DNA from: an uncultured Rubrobacteraceae bacterium | GTDB taxonomy: Bacteria; Actinomycetota; Rubrobacteria; Rubrobacterales; Rubrobacteraceae | NCBI GenBank assembly: GCA_902806095.1 | Contig: CADCVF010000046.1 | Coordinates: 28,132 to 89,552, forward strand | DNA length: 61,421 bases | Reading direction: 5' to 3' | Notes under the pieces: model-generated | What the model saw: the letters and a program-made list of their open reading frames with translations, nothing else | The model's database searches: none | Told to the model about the DNA's origin: nothing | Program-made: the position numbers and the translations under genes | In this document: positions 51,592-59,374 of the stretch, piece after piece | Numbering within the stretch: the stretch's first letter is position 1 | Layout of the letters: every line of letters starts with the position of its first letter

Positions 51592-52011
51592 CTAGTCACG
51601 GGCGGATATCTGCTGCACGGCCCAGCCGTTGCCGTCCGGGTCGGCGAAGAAGACGAACCCGACGTTGTTCAGGTCCTCCCCGTCTCGGGCCGGGCGAGGT
51701 CCCGAAGCGCCCTTCCCGATCACCTGAACCTCGCCGACCCCCACCCCCCGCTCGACTAGCTGGGCACGAGCCGCGCGGATGTCATTGACCACCAGCTGCA
51801 AGCCCTTGAGCGAGCCGGAGGGCATGTCCACGACGCCCTTTCCCACGACGATCGAGCAACCCGAGCCTGGAGGGGTCAGTTGCACGACGCGGAACTCCTC
51901 GCTGATCTTGGCGTCGTGGTCGACGTCGAACCCCAGCTTCTCGGCGTAGAACGCTTTGGCGCGGTCCACGTCCGAGACGGGGACCGCCACCACCTCGAGT
52001 GTCCAGTTCAT
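51592..52011 (-). CDS. VOC family protein
   Basis: A 139-residue glyoxalase-fold protein: MNWTLEVVAVPVSDVDRAKA and FYAEKLGFDVDHDAKISEEF, then VVNDIRAARAQLVERGVGVG and NNVGFVFFADPDGNGWAVQQ. The paired modules and the C-terminal FADPDGN segment are typical. Members may be glyoxalases, dioxygenases or binding proteins; substrate unknown. The gene is followed upstream by an SDR gene on the same strand 120 bases away. Confidence 0.88.
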   Translation of the reverse strand: MNWTLEVVAVPVSDVDRAKAFYAEKLGFDVDHDAKISEEFRVVQLTPPGSGCSIVVGKGVVDMPSGSLKGLQLVVNDIRAARAQLVERGVGVGEVQVIGKGASGPRPARDGEDLNNVGFVFFADPDGNGWAVQQISARD

Positions 52012-52133
52012 GATAGTCCATCCTTTCGTGTCGTCGACGTGTTCGCTACGATCAACTGCCCCACATCAACCTCCTTCGTTCGATCCTGTGTCTCACCGCG
52101 TCCGTACCGGCCATCTTCGTCCCCGGACGGTGG

Positions 52134-52919
52134 CTAACTGGAAAACGTTCCGCTGGTGACGTTGACGAACGTGCCGGTGATGGCGGCGGCCTTCTCGGAA
52201 GCTAAGAAGGTTGCCGTCGACGCGACCTCGGCCAGCCGGGGTGAACGGCGCGTCATCCGCATCTGGTCCAGGCCCTCGATCAGGCCCCGGAAGGCCGCCT
52301 CTTCCTGGAATCTGCTGTCGACAGCAGCGACTTTCTCCTTAGAGAACGTCTCGGGGAGCCCGGCTGTCCAGATGCCCACCACTCGCACGCCGCGGGGACC
52401 GATCTCGGCCGCCAGGTTGCGGACGAGGGTGTCGGTAGCAGCATCGGCGGGACCGGTGCTGCCCATCATCGGGCTTCCGTTGGCTGAACCGCTGTCGAGC
52501 ACAAGGATGACGCCTGAGCCCTGCTTGACCATGTGGCGCGCCGCCGCCCGCGCGGTAATGAAGTTGCTGCGGAAGCCGTTGACCACGGCATGTAAGAGAT
52601 CGTCCGTCTTCATATCGATTAGAGGGATACCCTGCACGTCCCCGCGCGTGATGAGGTTGAAGGACACGTCGATGCTACCCGTCTCGGAGGCCATGGCTCG
52701 CGCATGCTCGTCGACGGCCTCCTCGTCGAGGGCGTCGAGAACGGCAACCTCCGCCGACCCACTTGCGGAGGAGATGTCGGCGGCCACTGCCTCCAGCGGA
52801 TTGCGGGTGCGCCCGGCGAGAAAGACCCTGGCGCCTTCGCAGGCGAACTCCTTGGCGACCGCACCACCGATCGACCCACCGGCTCCGTAGATCACGGCGT
52901 TCTTGTCCTTGAGCAACAT
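52134..52919 (-). CDS. SDR family oxidoreductase, atypical active site
   Basis: A 261-residue SDR. The cofactor loop is YGAGGSIGGAVAKEF, and the NNAG region reads FNLITRGD. The active-site region is LDSGSANGSPMMGSTGPADA; the YxxxK pair is not seen in the usual place (T/G and D/A there instead), as in the SDR at 1101-1889. The later VNVTSGTFSS tail matches SDR C-termini. It may be an atypical or inactive family member. GGAGGG lies upstream of ATG 52919; the frame to 52952 is less likely. Confidence 0.82.
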   Translation of the reverse strand: MLLKDKNAVIYGAGGSIGGAVAKEFACEGARVFLAGRTRNPLEAVAADISSASGSAEVAVLDALDEEAVDEHARAMASETGSIDVSFNLITRGDVQGIPLIDMKTDDLLHAVVNGFRSNFITARAAARHMVKQGSGVILVLDSGSANGSPMMGSTGPADAATDTLVRNLAAEIGPRGVRVVGIWTAGLPETFSKEKVAAVDSRFQEEAAFRGLIEGLDQMRMTRRSPRLAEVASTATFLASEKAAAITGTFVNVTSGTFSS

Positions 52920-53000
52920 ACCATCCCTCCTGTGTGTCTGGTTCGCGTGCACTCAACCCGCAGCTGCGATTGCGTAGCACGATTGAGTCGGCACCACGAA

Positions 53001-53177
53001 TCATCCCCCCTTTAGATGGCGGGGTACAGTCTGCAGCTCATACAGGCACCTCCTTGGGGCCGTGGTCGGGTACGGGCGTGGACGCCGGGATGCTGCTAGC
53101 GGGGCCGTGACCTCGTCGCTGGGGCGTACGTACCGGAGGAGAACGATGCTGGTACCGTCGTTCAAGATGCTTTTCAC
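53001..53177 (-). CDS. Short open frame behind a strong ribosome binding site, possible gene remnant
   Basis: AAGGAGG stands 8 bases before GTG 53177, and the frame runs 58 codons (VKSILNDGTSIVLLRYVRPS ...). A second AAGGAGG with ATG inside the same stretch opens only a 9-codon frame (near 53040). No family is recognised. The sequence may be the start of a degraded gene. The rest of the 52920-53273 gap shows nothing more. Confidence 0.3.
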   Translation of the reverse strand: MKSILNDGTSIVLLRYVRPSDEVTAPLAASRRPRPYPTTAPRRCLYELQTVPRHLKGG

Positions 53178-53273
53178 TTGGGAAACCTCCTTTGATGTTG
53201 ATTACCGGACTGTCGTTACAACACTTGCACGATAAACCCTGCCAAAGGAGTCCGTCTTGTACGAAACGGCAAG

Positions 53274-53909
53274 CTACCCTGGGTTACTCAACAGGACGAT
53301 TTGTGCGGGCGTATGCCCGACCCATTGCTTCAGTGATCTGGTCATGTGCGACTGATCGAAATAGCCGACCTCGTAAACGGTGTCGAAGATGGGTGTACCC
53401 TGCCTCAAGAGCGCCGCCGCCCGTTGGGCGCGCTCGACTTGGCGGATGCGGCTTTGTGTCAGGCCGGTGACCCGCAAGAACCGATGCCGCACCGCGCGGG
53501 CTGACAACCCTTGCGGCTGGCCCCGCAACACGGCCTCCACGAGCGGGTCACGAACCAGCACGTCGTTACGCACGAGCCTTTCCACGAATATCTCCACGTT
53601 CTCGTCGTCGGGCAACTGCCAAGCGGAGCCTTTCAGCCAGAAGGATCGACTCGCCGCTTCGGGCAGGATCGTCTCCGCGTCCAGGAAGTTTCTCGCGGGC
53701 AGGTGGGGCATGAACGTGCCGAGCTTGAACCTAATCCAGAGTATCTCGGCGCCCGCGGCGTAGTACGTGAACCCAGCCGTCGTCCAGGGTCCGACGAACA
53801 CCGCTCGCACCTCGCCATCCTTCCTTACAAACACCATGTGCCAATGGCACTCGGCGGGGCGGACAGGTGAGTCGTCGCTCAAGGTTCGACCGTGCATGAT
53901 GCTCTCCAC
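53274..53909 (-). CDS. AraC family transcriptional regulator
   Basis: A 211-residue regulator. The C-terminal half has the two AraC helix-turn-helix motifs: QGLSARAVRHRFLRVTGLTQ, and PIFDTVYEVGYFDQSHMTRS with KQWVGHTPAQIV. The N-terminal half (about 1-110; MHGRTLSDDSPVRP, CHWHMVFVRKDGE) is the ligand-binding part of the AraC-ligand (DUF6597/GlxA-like) type. It is a little short for the family, and no firm ribosome binding site precedes GTG 53909, so the true start could be upstream. It lies near SDR and VOC genes it might control. Confidence 0.85.
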   Translation of the reverse strand: MESIMHGRTLSDDSPVRPAECHWHMVFVRKDGEVRAVFVGPWTTAGFTYYAAGAEILWIRFKLGTFMPHLPARNFLDAETILPEAASRSFWLKGSAWQLPDDENVEIFVERLVRNDVLVRDPLVEAVLRGQPQGLSARAVRHRFLRVTGLTQSRIRQVERAQRAAALLRQGTPIFDTVYEVGYFDQSHMTRSLKQWVGHTPAQIVLLSNPG

Positions 53910-54151
53910 GTAAGGCGAGTCCGACGGTCTCTCCTCATGGATAATGCTGATGCTTCTGCTCCTTTTGTATCTGGCTTTACGATTTCGTCTCCCTCTTGCT
54001 TACAGATCGGAAACCGATTGCAGCTTGCGAGTCCTTAAATGCCCGGCCAACCCTATCGACGACTCCCTCCGACTCAGTAGCATGGCCAACATTCGGCAGA
54101 CTGACAGCGGGTTGCACTGGTGCTGCGCCACTGGCTGTGCGTTTAAGAGTC

Positions 54152-54541
54152 TCAACTGACCTGGGTAGCGATCCACCAGGTGTTACCCGCCGGGTCTTTC
54201 ACCCCGCCGCGGCGGTCGGGATCGCCCTCCCTTTGTTTCGGCTCCTCGACGGGGAGACCACCGGCGTCGAGGGCCCGCCGGTACGACGCGTCTACGTCGG
54301 GCACGTAGACGTGGAGCCAGATCGGGAAGGCGGGGTTGTCGGTTCCGCCATCGGCGATCATCACGACCGTGTCGTCTATCCGCACCTCGGCGTGCATGAT
54401 CGAGCCGTCGGGCATGTCGTAGCGGCGTGTCTGCCTGGCATCGAATGACTCGATCAGGAAGTCGATGACACCCTGCGCGCCCTCGGCAACGACGTATGCC
54501 GAGACGCTCGAATACCCTTGTGGTTTGTACGATCGAGCCAT
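54152..54541 (-). CDS. VOC family protein, PhnB-like
   Basis: A 129-residue protein: MARSYKPQGYSSVSAYVVAE, then GAQGVIDFLIESFDARQTRR, GSIMHAEVRIDDTVVMIADG and VKDPAGNTWWIATQVS. These are the landmarks of PhnB/EhpR-like VOC proteins. GGGAGG lies upstream of ATG 54541, and a longer frame to 54586 is unlikely. Substrate unknown. The 53910-54151 gap contains nothing I can support. Confidence 0.87.
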   Translation of the reverse strand: MARSYKPQGYSSVSAYVVAEGAQGVIDFLIESFDARQTRRYDMPDGSIMHAEVRIDDTVVMIADGGTDNPAFPIWLHVYVPDVDASYRRALDAGGLPVEEPKQREGDPDRRGGVKDPAGNTWWIATQVS

Positions 54542-54655
54542 GATGCTACCTCCCGGTGAAGTGACACTACCCTTCAAAGGAACCATGAGTATCCCTGCGG
54601 CACACCCTTTTGCACCGACGAACTTTCCGAAAACAACTCTCCCACGTCGTCGGGT

Positions 54656-55055
54656 TTATAAGGGTTTGGAGCTCGGTTCGCTCTCACGGCCTGGACTGTC
54701 CGAAAAGAAACCCTCCGGCACCGGCACGAGCACCTCGCGGGGCACGGTGTGCTCTTGGCCCTCCAGGACCCGGTGCCGCCCGTTGGGCATGGCGTCCGCT
54801 AGCCGCCTCCCTACGTCGATCATCCACGGGTAGTCCGCCCCGCCGGTGGGCACGAGGGCGGGGACCGTGACCCTGCTGGCCTGGTCGACCGGGACCGTTC
54901 CGTCCCTACCGATGTCGCCCATGACCTCCGAGTCATAGGCCAGCGTGGGCGCCGACATGGGATCGGGGAAGATCTCCTCCTCATCTTTCTCCACTCCGTC
55001 GAAGATGGCTCGTGCGACGGACTCCAGAGAGGCCTTCGGTATGTCGGCGTCTCAG
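54656..55055 (-). pseudogene. Chimeric relic: SDR C-terminal tail fused to hydrolase C-terminus
   Basis: The minus strand reads DADIPKASLESVARAIFDGV then EKDEEEIFPDPMS, the end of a short-chain dehydrogenase. It runs in frame into APTLAYDSEVMGDIGRDGTV and RRLADAMPNGRHRVLEGQEH, the C-terminal half of an alpha/beta hydrolase similar to the intact gene at 55209. A stop lies just before the SDR part. The join is at about 54953. It marks a deletion that removed the SDR core and the hydrolase N-half. Confidence 0.72.
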
Positions 55056-55208
55056 ACCTCGCCAAACCCTGCCACGCCCGCGCGGAGCCGGGAATGGCAG
55101 AACGACCCGGGGCCATCGCACGGAACCGGCGATGGAACGCGAGCCCAAGCGGCGAAGGCCCCGCGGCCCCGAGACGCCGTCGCCACGGACGCGGCGCGTC
55201 CCTCGTGG

Positions 55209-55991
55209 CTAGGCTCGGTACCCGAAAAACTCTCCGAGCACGGGGGCGAGTGCCTCCGGGGCCACGGCGTGCGTTTGGCCTTCCAAGAAGCGGGCCCGGG
55301 CGTCGGGCATGGCTTCGGCGAGCTTCCGCGCCGCCTCGCGCATGAACGGGAAGCTCTCCCCGCCAGCGAGCGCGAGCGTCGGGGCCTCCACGGCCGCCGC
55401 CCGCTCCATCGGCAACGAGTAGTCGCCCATGATGATCGTGTCGTAGACGAGCGTGTGGGCCAAGGCCTCCTGGTCCTGCCAGTACGGCCCTCTTCGCGCC
55501 TGGGCGACGAACTCGGGTGGGAGGCCCACCACGTTCGCCATGAAGTACTCGATGACATCCCCCCGGCGGCCCTCCGCGATCATCCTTTCGTACCGTTCCG
55601 CCAGGTCTCGCGGCGGTCGGCGGCCCTCGTCGGGGTCGAAGGGCGGCTCCCAGAGCGCCAGCTTGTCGACGGCGAGGCCGCTCGCCGCCGCTTCGAGGGC
55701 CAAGGCTGCGCCCGAGGACACGCCGAACACGGACGCCGACCCGCCGGCCTCTCCGATGAGGGCCCCGATGTCCTCGACCTCTCGCTCGACGGCGTAGGGG
55801 AGCGTATCGCCGCTGTCGCCGCGGCCCCGGCGATCGTAGTTGAACACGGCGAAGTGCTCCGCCAGGAGCGCCGCAAGGGGCGAGTTCGAGGACCTGTCGG
55901 TGGATTGGCCGCAGACCAAGACGATCGGCGCCCCTTCCCCAAACCGGTCGAACGCGATGCGGGTGCCGTCACTCGAAGTCACCGTCTCCAT
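55209..55991 (-). CDS. Alpha/beta fold hydrolase
   Basis: A 260-residue hydrolase. The oxyanion region is GAPIVLVCGQSTDR, the nucleophile elbow is GVSSG (Ser near 96 in FGVSSGAALALEAAA), and the His is in LEGQTHAVAPEAL. The acidic residue is not in the typical position; GGESFPF replaces the usual GxxD. AGGAGG lies 8 bases before ATG 55991. It is close in sequence to the hydrolase part of the neighbouring relic, so a duplication occurred here. Substrate unknown. Confidence 0.85.
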   Translation of the reverse strand: METVTSSDGTRIAFDRFGEGAPIVLVCGQSTDRSSNSPLAALLAEHFAVFNYDRRGRGDSGDTLPYAVEREVEDIGALIGEAGGSASVFGVSSGAALALEAAASGLAVDKLALWEPPFDPDEGRRPPRDLAERYERMIAEGRRGDVIEYFMANVVGLPPEFVAQARRGPYWQDQEALAHTLVYDTIIMGDYSLPMERAAAVEAPTLALAGGESFPFMREAARKLAEAMPDARARFLEGQTHAVAPEALAPVLGEFFGYRA

Positions 55992-56029
55992 AATAAGTAC
56001 CTCCTCCGCTCGCCTTCCGTCACCGTCTA

Positions 56030-56212
56030 GTCGCACCATGTTGCCCACCAGGTGAATCGCTGGGTCGGTGGGATCACCGAAGGTCTCGGCGCACAGGTCG
56101 ACCCCGTTCGTCCGGACGATCCTGCCGCCGCCACAGATCGAACGTCGGTATCCGGTGTGGGCAATTGCTCTGGGACCCGGGTATCGTCGCTGTTTGGAAA
56201 CGGAGTGCTCAT
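56030..56212 (-). pseudogene. N-terminal relic of another alpha/beta hydrolase
   Basis: The frame from ATG 56212 (MSTPFPNSDDTRVPEQ..., behind GAGAGG) shows no conserved domain. The adjacent frame reads DLCAETFGDPTDPAIHLVG, the opening strand of an alpha/beta hydrolase with the usual ETFGDPADPAILL pattern. The reading then runs into the leader of the intact hydrolase. A deletion and a frameshift best explain it. Confidence 0.5.
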
Positions 56213-56222
56213 CTGGCTCCTC

Positions 56223-57218
56223 TCATTCGGTTCGTGATTTCGGGAACTCCTGCCGCCCTCTCCGGGCTCGCAGTACCACCGCGTACGCCACCGCACCAGC
56301 GGTAAGGACCAGCGCGAATAGAGCGCCGAGCGTCGCGGCGTCGGGCGAGGCCAGCGGCTGGCCTCGCAGCGCCTGCCACGTAAGAAGCACGACGAGCCCC
56401 AGGTACGAGAGGCCGGCCGTCCACACCAGCGCGATCCGGTGCCCCGCGCGGAGCCAGGCCGGGGCGAAGAGGGCCAACAGGTATCCGAAAAGGGGCAGCG
56501 CCTGCAACCCGTGCAGCCCGACGAAGTGCGCTACGCGCTGGTCGCCGCCGGTGGTGCTCCACCCGGTCACGGGCAGCCCGGGCCCGCCGTCTTCGACCCC
56601 CACAGCGTGGGCGCCCTGTATCGGGGCATCGATCCCGGCCGCCTCGGCTGCCCGCTCCTGCACTGGGGTCTCCTGGGTCATCGGGAAAGCGACCGCCATG
56701 CCTACCAGCGACACGACCAGTCCGAGCCTCAGAGCCCAGGCGAAGGCGGGGTCCTGCATGCGCTGGATCACCAGCAGCACCGCGGCGAGCAGGTTCATCG
56801 TCCAGACTAGCGCTATGGAGGCGGCCATCGTGTACCACACGGCGGCGTGGAACGGCGTGCTCACGTTGTAGTGGCTGGTCGTGCCGAGCGCCGCAGCTCC
56901 TGCGATCAGGGCCATCTCGACGAAGAGCGCGACCACCGTGACCCACGAAATGAGGTCAACGAGGCGCCGACGGCCCTGCACGAAGGTCAGCATCCAGAGC
57001 AGCGTGAAGCAGTAGATGGAGATGGAGATGGCGAACTTCATCGGCTTGAGCCAGGCGGGTGCGCCGGTTATGACGCGTGGGTCGAGCAGCAGCCCGGCCA
57101 GGGACACCACCAGGACCAGCAGCATCGTCGCGCCGACGAAAGCGAGCGGCCGGCTCGAAGACCAGGCGCGTACCAGCAGGTCACGCGGCCCGGACGCCCT
57201 TACAGGTTGCGCGGTCAT
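56223..57218 (-). CDS. Multi-pass membrane protein, unknown function
   Basis: A 331-residue protein with about eight membrane helices: e.g. 24-46 (PLAFVGATMLLVLVVSLAGL), 62-80, 88-112, 125-150, 160-182, 226-250, 255-280 and 285-315. A hydrophilic loop of about 40 residues with QETPVQERAAEAAGIDAP separates the halves. I do not recognise the family; the C-terminus ends RRGRQEFPKSRTE. It looks intact. The short gap to the GNAT gene (57219-57413) contains nothing I can name. Confidence 0.72.
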   Translation of the reverse strand: MTAQPVRASGPRDLLVRAWSSSRPLAFVGATMLLVLVVSLAGLLLDPRVITGAPAWLKPMKFAISISIYCFTLLWMLTFVQGRRRLVDLISWVTVVALFVEMALIAGAAALGTTSHYNVSTPFHAAVWYTMAASIALVWTMNLLAAVLLVIQRMQDPAFAWALRLGLVVSLVGMAVAFPMTQETPVQERAAEAAGIDAPIQGAHAVGVEDGGPGLPVTGWSTTGGDQRVAHFVGLHGLQALPLFGYLLALFAPAWLRAGHRIALVWTAGLSYLGLVVLLTWQALRGQPLASPDAATLGALFALVLTAGAVAYAVVLRARRGRQEFPKSRTE

Positions 57219-57413
57219 GCCGCACCCTCTTCTGGCACCCTTGTGGGTGTGTCCACCATCTTCCCCTTTTCCGCTTCTTGGGGAGCCTCTCTAGCTAGGG
57301 GATTGGTCCTGCTATGCGTTCGTTCATGATTCGTCCCTTTGCCGTGAGCCCCTCCTTCAGATCCCACCGTGGCTGGCGCTCCACAGCCGTACCCCGCATG
57401 GGATTCTCACCCA

Positions 57414-58109
57414 CTACCGGTATCTGTGGAACGGCACGGGGAGCGTACCGAACAAAGAGAGCACCCTACGCCAGCCGCCCGCGGCCGCATCTCCGGCTTC
57501 TCGGGCCTGAGTGGCGCCCAGGTGCCAGTCGCGCCCCCGCCGCCGGTACCCGGTCTCCCCCGGATAGCCCTCCCGCGACACCGAGGCGACGACCTCCCCG
57601 ACGCCCAGCTCCCGCGCCAGATCTCCGGCTCCGGCATAGAGCGCCCGCGCCAGCCGCTCCTCGCCGGCCCACGGGTCCACGACGAGCAGCCCGAGCAGCA
57701 GCCGCTTGGACTCAGTCCGGTAGCGCAGCGCCCCCAGCACCTTTCCGTCACTCTCCGCGACGATGAACCGCTCCTCGAAAGCGACCCACCGTGGCATACC
57801 GTTCAACTCGAGAAGGTCCGCGACCGCCGCCTCGTCGGCTGGCAGGCCCCATCGGACCTCGATCGTCCCCGGCCTCTCCTCCGCGGCCGCGAAGGCTGCC
57901 CGTACCCTGGCCGTCTCCCGCGCAAGCGCCCGCTCCTGCTTCTCCCGCAGTAGTGTCCTGCGGCGCTCGCGCCAGCCCCGGAACCTGAACCACGCGTCGG
58001 TCCACGTATTCACTCGCGACGCCCGCGCGAGTCGCCGCTCCTCCGCTTCGCGCAAAAACCCCTCTCGCCGCTCTCTCGCCAGCTCCAGATCGAATGGATC
58101 GCCCACCAC
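57414..58109 (-). CDS. GNAT family N-acetyltransferase-like protein
   Basis: A 231-residue protein. The N-terminal 90 residues are charged, Arg-rich helices (RRTLLREKQERALARETARV). The C-terminal part resembles GNAT: EVRWGLPADEAAVADLLELN, then FIVAESDGKVLGALRYRTES, LLLGLLVVDPWAGEERLARA and GVGEVVASVSREGYPGETGY. The acetyl-CoA binding loop (Q/RxxGxG/A) is not obvious, since the corresponding bases read WAGEERLAR. It is divergent from a GntR gene. GTG 58109 has GGAGGTAA upstream. Function unknown. Confidence 0.68.
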   Translation of the reverse strand: MVGDPFDLELARERREGFLREAEERRLARASRVNTWTDAWFRFRGWRERRRTLLREKQERALARETARVRAAFAAAEERPGTIEVRWGLPADEAAVADLLELNGMPRWVAFEERFIVAESDGKVLGALRYRTESKRLLLGLLVVDPWAGEERLARALYAGAGDLARELGVGEVVASVSREGYPGETGYRRRGRDWHLGATQAREAGDAAAGGWRRVLSLFGTLPVPFHRYR

Positions 58110-58134
58110 TTACCTCCACACTTGCCGATTGCGC

Positions 58135-58166
58135 TATAATTGCCTCATCGAGCTAGGACAATTATA
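58135..58166. promoter_or_regulatory. Perfect palindromic operator candidate for GntR
   Basis: TATAATTG (58135-58142) and CAATTATA (58159-58166) are an 8-bp perfect inverted repeat separated by 16 bases. They sit in the 90-bp gap between the divergent GNAT and GntR genes. The arms overlap TATAAT-like -10 elements on both strands. GGACAAT is repeated at 58156 and 58184. It probably serves autoregulation by the neighbouring GntR protein. Confidence 0.6.
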
Positions 58167-58199
58167 ATCGGCTTAGTGTCATAGGACAATAGGATACTC

Positions 58200-59156
58200 A
58201 TGGATCTACGAATAAATTCGAAAAGCCACGTCCCGATACACGTGCAGTTGGAGGGGCAGATCAAGCACCTCATCCTGGCGGGTCGATTCGAGGTCGGCAG
58301 TCGGTTGCCGAGCATCCGGGCGTTGGCGGGATACCTGCGGGTCAACCGCAACACCGTGGCGCGCGTGATCTCCGACCTCGAGGGCGAGGGCTACGTGGAG
58401 AGCCGGCGGGGAAGCGGCGTCTACGTGGTGAGACCGCCGGTGGACGAGGAAGAGGCCAAGCGCCACGAGGTACTGGAACGCGTGATGGATTTGACGGCGG
58501 CGCGGGGCATCCCGATGGAGGAGTTGGCGTACGCGCTACTGGCGCGGGGTGGGGTCAGGCCCCAGGAGAAGACGCCTATCCTGTTCGTCGAGTGTACGCG
58601 GGAGGAACTGGATCAGTTCTCCGACGAGCTCGAAGAGCAGCTCCCCGTCGAGGTCGAGAGTGTCTTGCTAGAGGACCTCGCGGAGAGGGTTTCGGGCGAG
58701 CAGGACTTGCCGTGGCGGATGGCGGTGACGACCTTCTTCCACGTCCACGAGGTGCAGGACATCGTGGAGCCGCGGGGAATAGAAGCGGTCGCGCTCCTCG
58801 CCGAGGCGAACATCGAGAGCCTACGGCGCCTCACGGAGCTCCCGGAGGGGACGCCGGTCGCGGTGGTGGGATGGGGCCGGACGTGCATGGAGAACCTCTC
58901 GCGCTCTATAGAGGGCGCCGGCCTGGATCATCTGCGCTTCGTCCAGGTCTACGTGGACGAGCAGACAGACGATGTGCTGGAGACCCTGGAAGGGGTCGAT
59001 GCCGTGGTGTGCGCCAGCATCACGGCGAGGAAGCTCCGCGAGATCGGCATTTCCAGAGCCCTGGATATCATCGAAGAAGACCGCGTCCTGGACCAGGGCG
59101 GCATCGAGATGCTAGGCCGGATGCTCCGCGAACGGCAGTCGAACGCGGCCGGCTAA
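58200..59156 (+). CDS. GntR family transcriptional regulator
   Basis: A 318-residue regulator with a YtrA-like N-terminal winged helix (about 8-75): HVQLEGQIKHLILAGRFEVG, then LPSIRALAGYLRVNRNTVAR and GEGYVESRRGSGVYVV. The remaining 240 residues are an unknown ligand domain; a Rossmann-like reading (VAVVGWGRTCMENL) is visible but is not a known effector-binding family. ATG 58200 has only a weak upstream site. It probably controls itself and the divergent GNAT gene through the TATAATTG palindrome. Confidence 0.88.
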   Translation: MDLRINSKSHVPIHVQLEGQIKHLILAGRFEVGSRLPSIRALAGYLRVNRNTVARVISDLEGEGYVESRRGSGVYVVRPPVDEEEAKRHEVLERVMDLTAARGIPMEELAYALLARGGVRPQEKTPILFVECTREELDQFSDELEEQLPVEVESVLLEDLAERVSGEQDLPWRMAVTTFFHVHEVQDIVEPRGIEAVALLAEANIESLRRLTELPEGTPVAVVGWGRTCMENLSRSIEGAGLDHLRFVQVYVDEQTDDVLETLEGVDAVVCASITARKLREIGISRALDIIEEDRVLDQGGIEMLGRMLRERQSNAAG

Positions 59157-59268
59157 CCTTTCCCCGACTACTGGCGGTAAGGGGATGTTCCTGCTATAGG
59201 GGGCATCGCCCTTCGCCGCCTCGAGGTAGGGGTAAAGGAATTGTGACGACCGTGACGGTGGCCGGAGA

Positions 59269-59299
59269 CCTATTCACCGGAGTGCGTGGAAGGGGGATT
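59269..59299 (+). repeat. 31-bp sequence repeated near the IS110 gene, copy 1
   Basis: These 31 bases (CCTATTCACCGGAGTGCGTG and on) match 60716-60746 with only three differences. This copy lies in the 5' region of the M23 gene; the other lies before the IS110 transposase. Confidence 0.7.
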
Positions 59300-59374
59300 C
59301 TCAGAAGTTCGCGCCGAACACGTGCGGCTGGCATCATGCAGACGTGGGGCAAGACTCAAGCGAGGAGGACACCG

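Noticed and set aside
58592-59374. Long upstream extension of the M23 gene
   Set aside because: It is out of phase over the GntR gene, and the signal peptide with its ribosome binding site begins at 59375.
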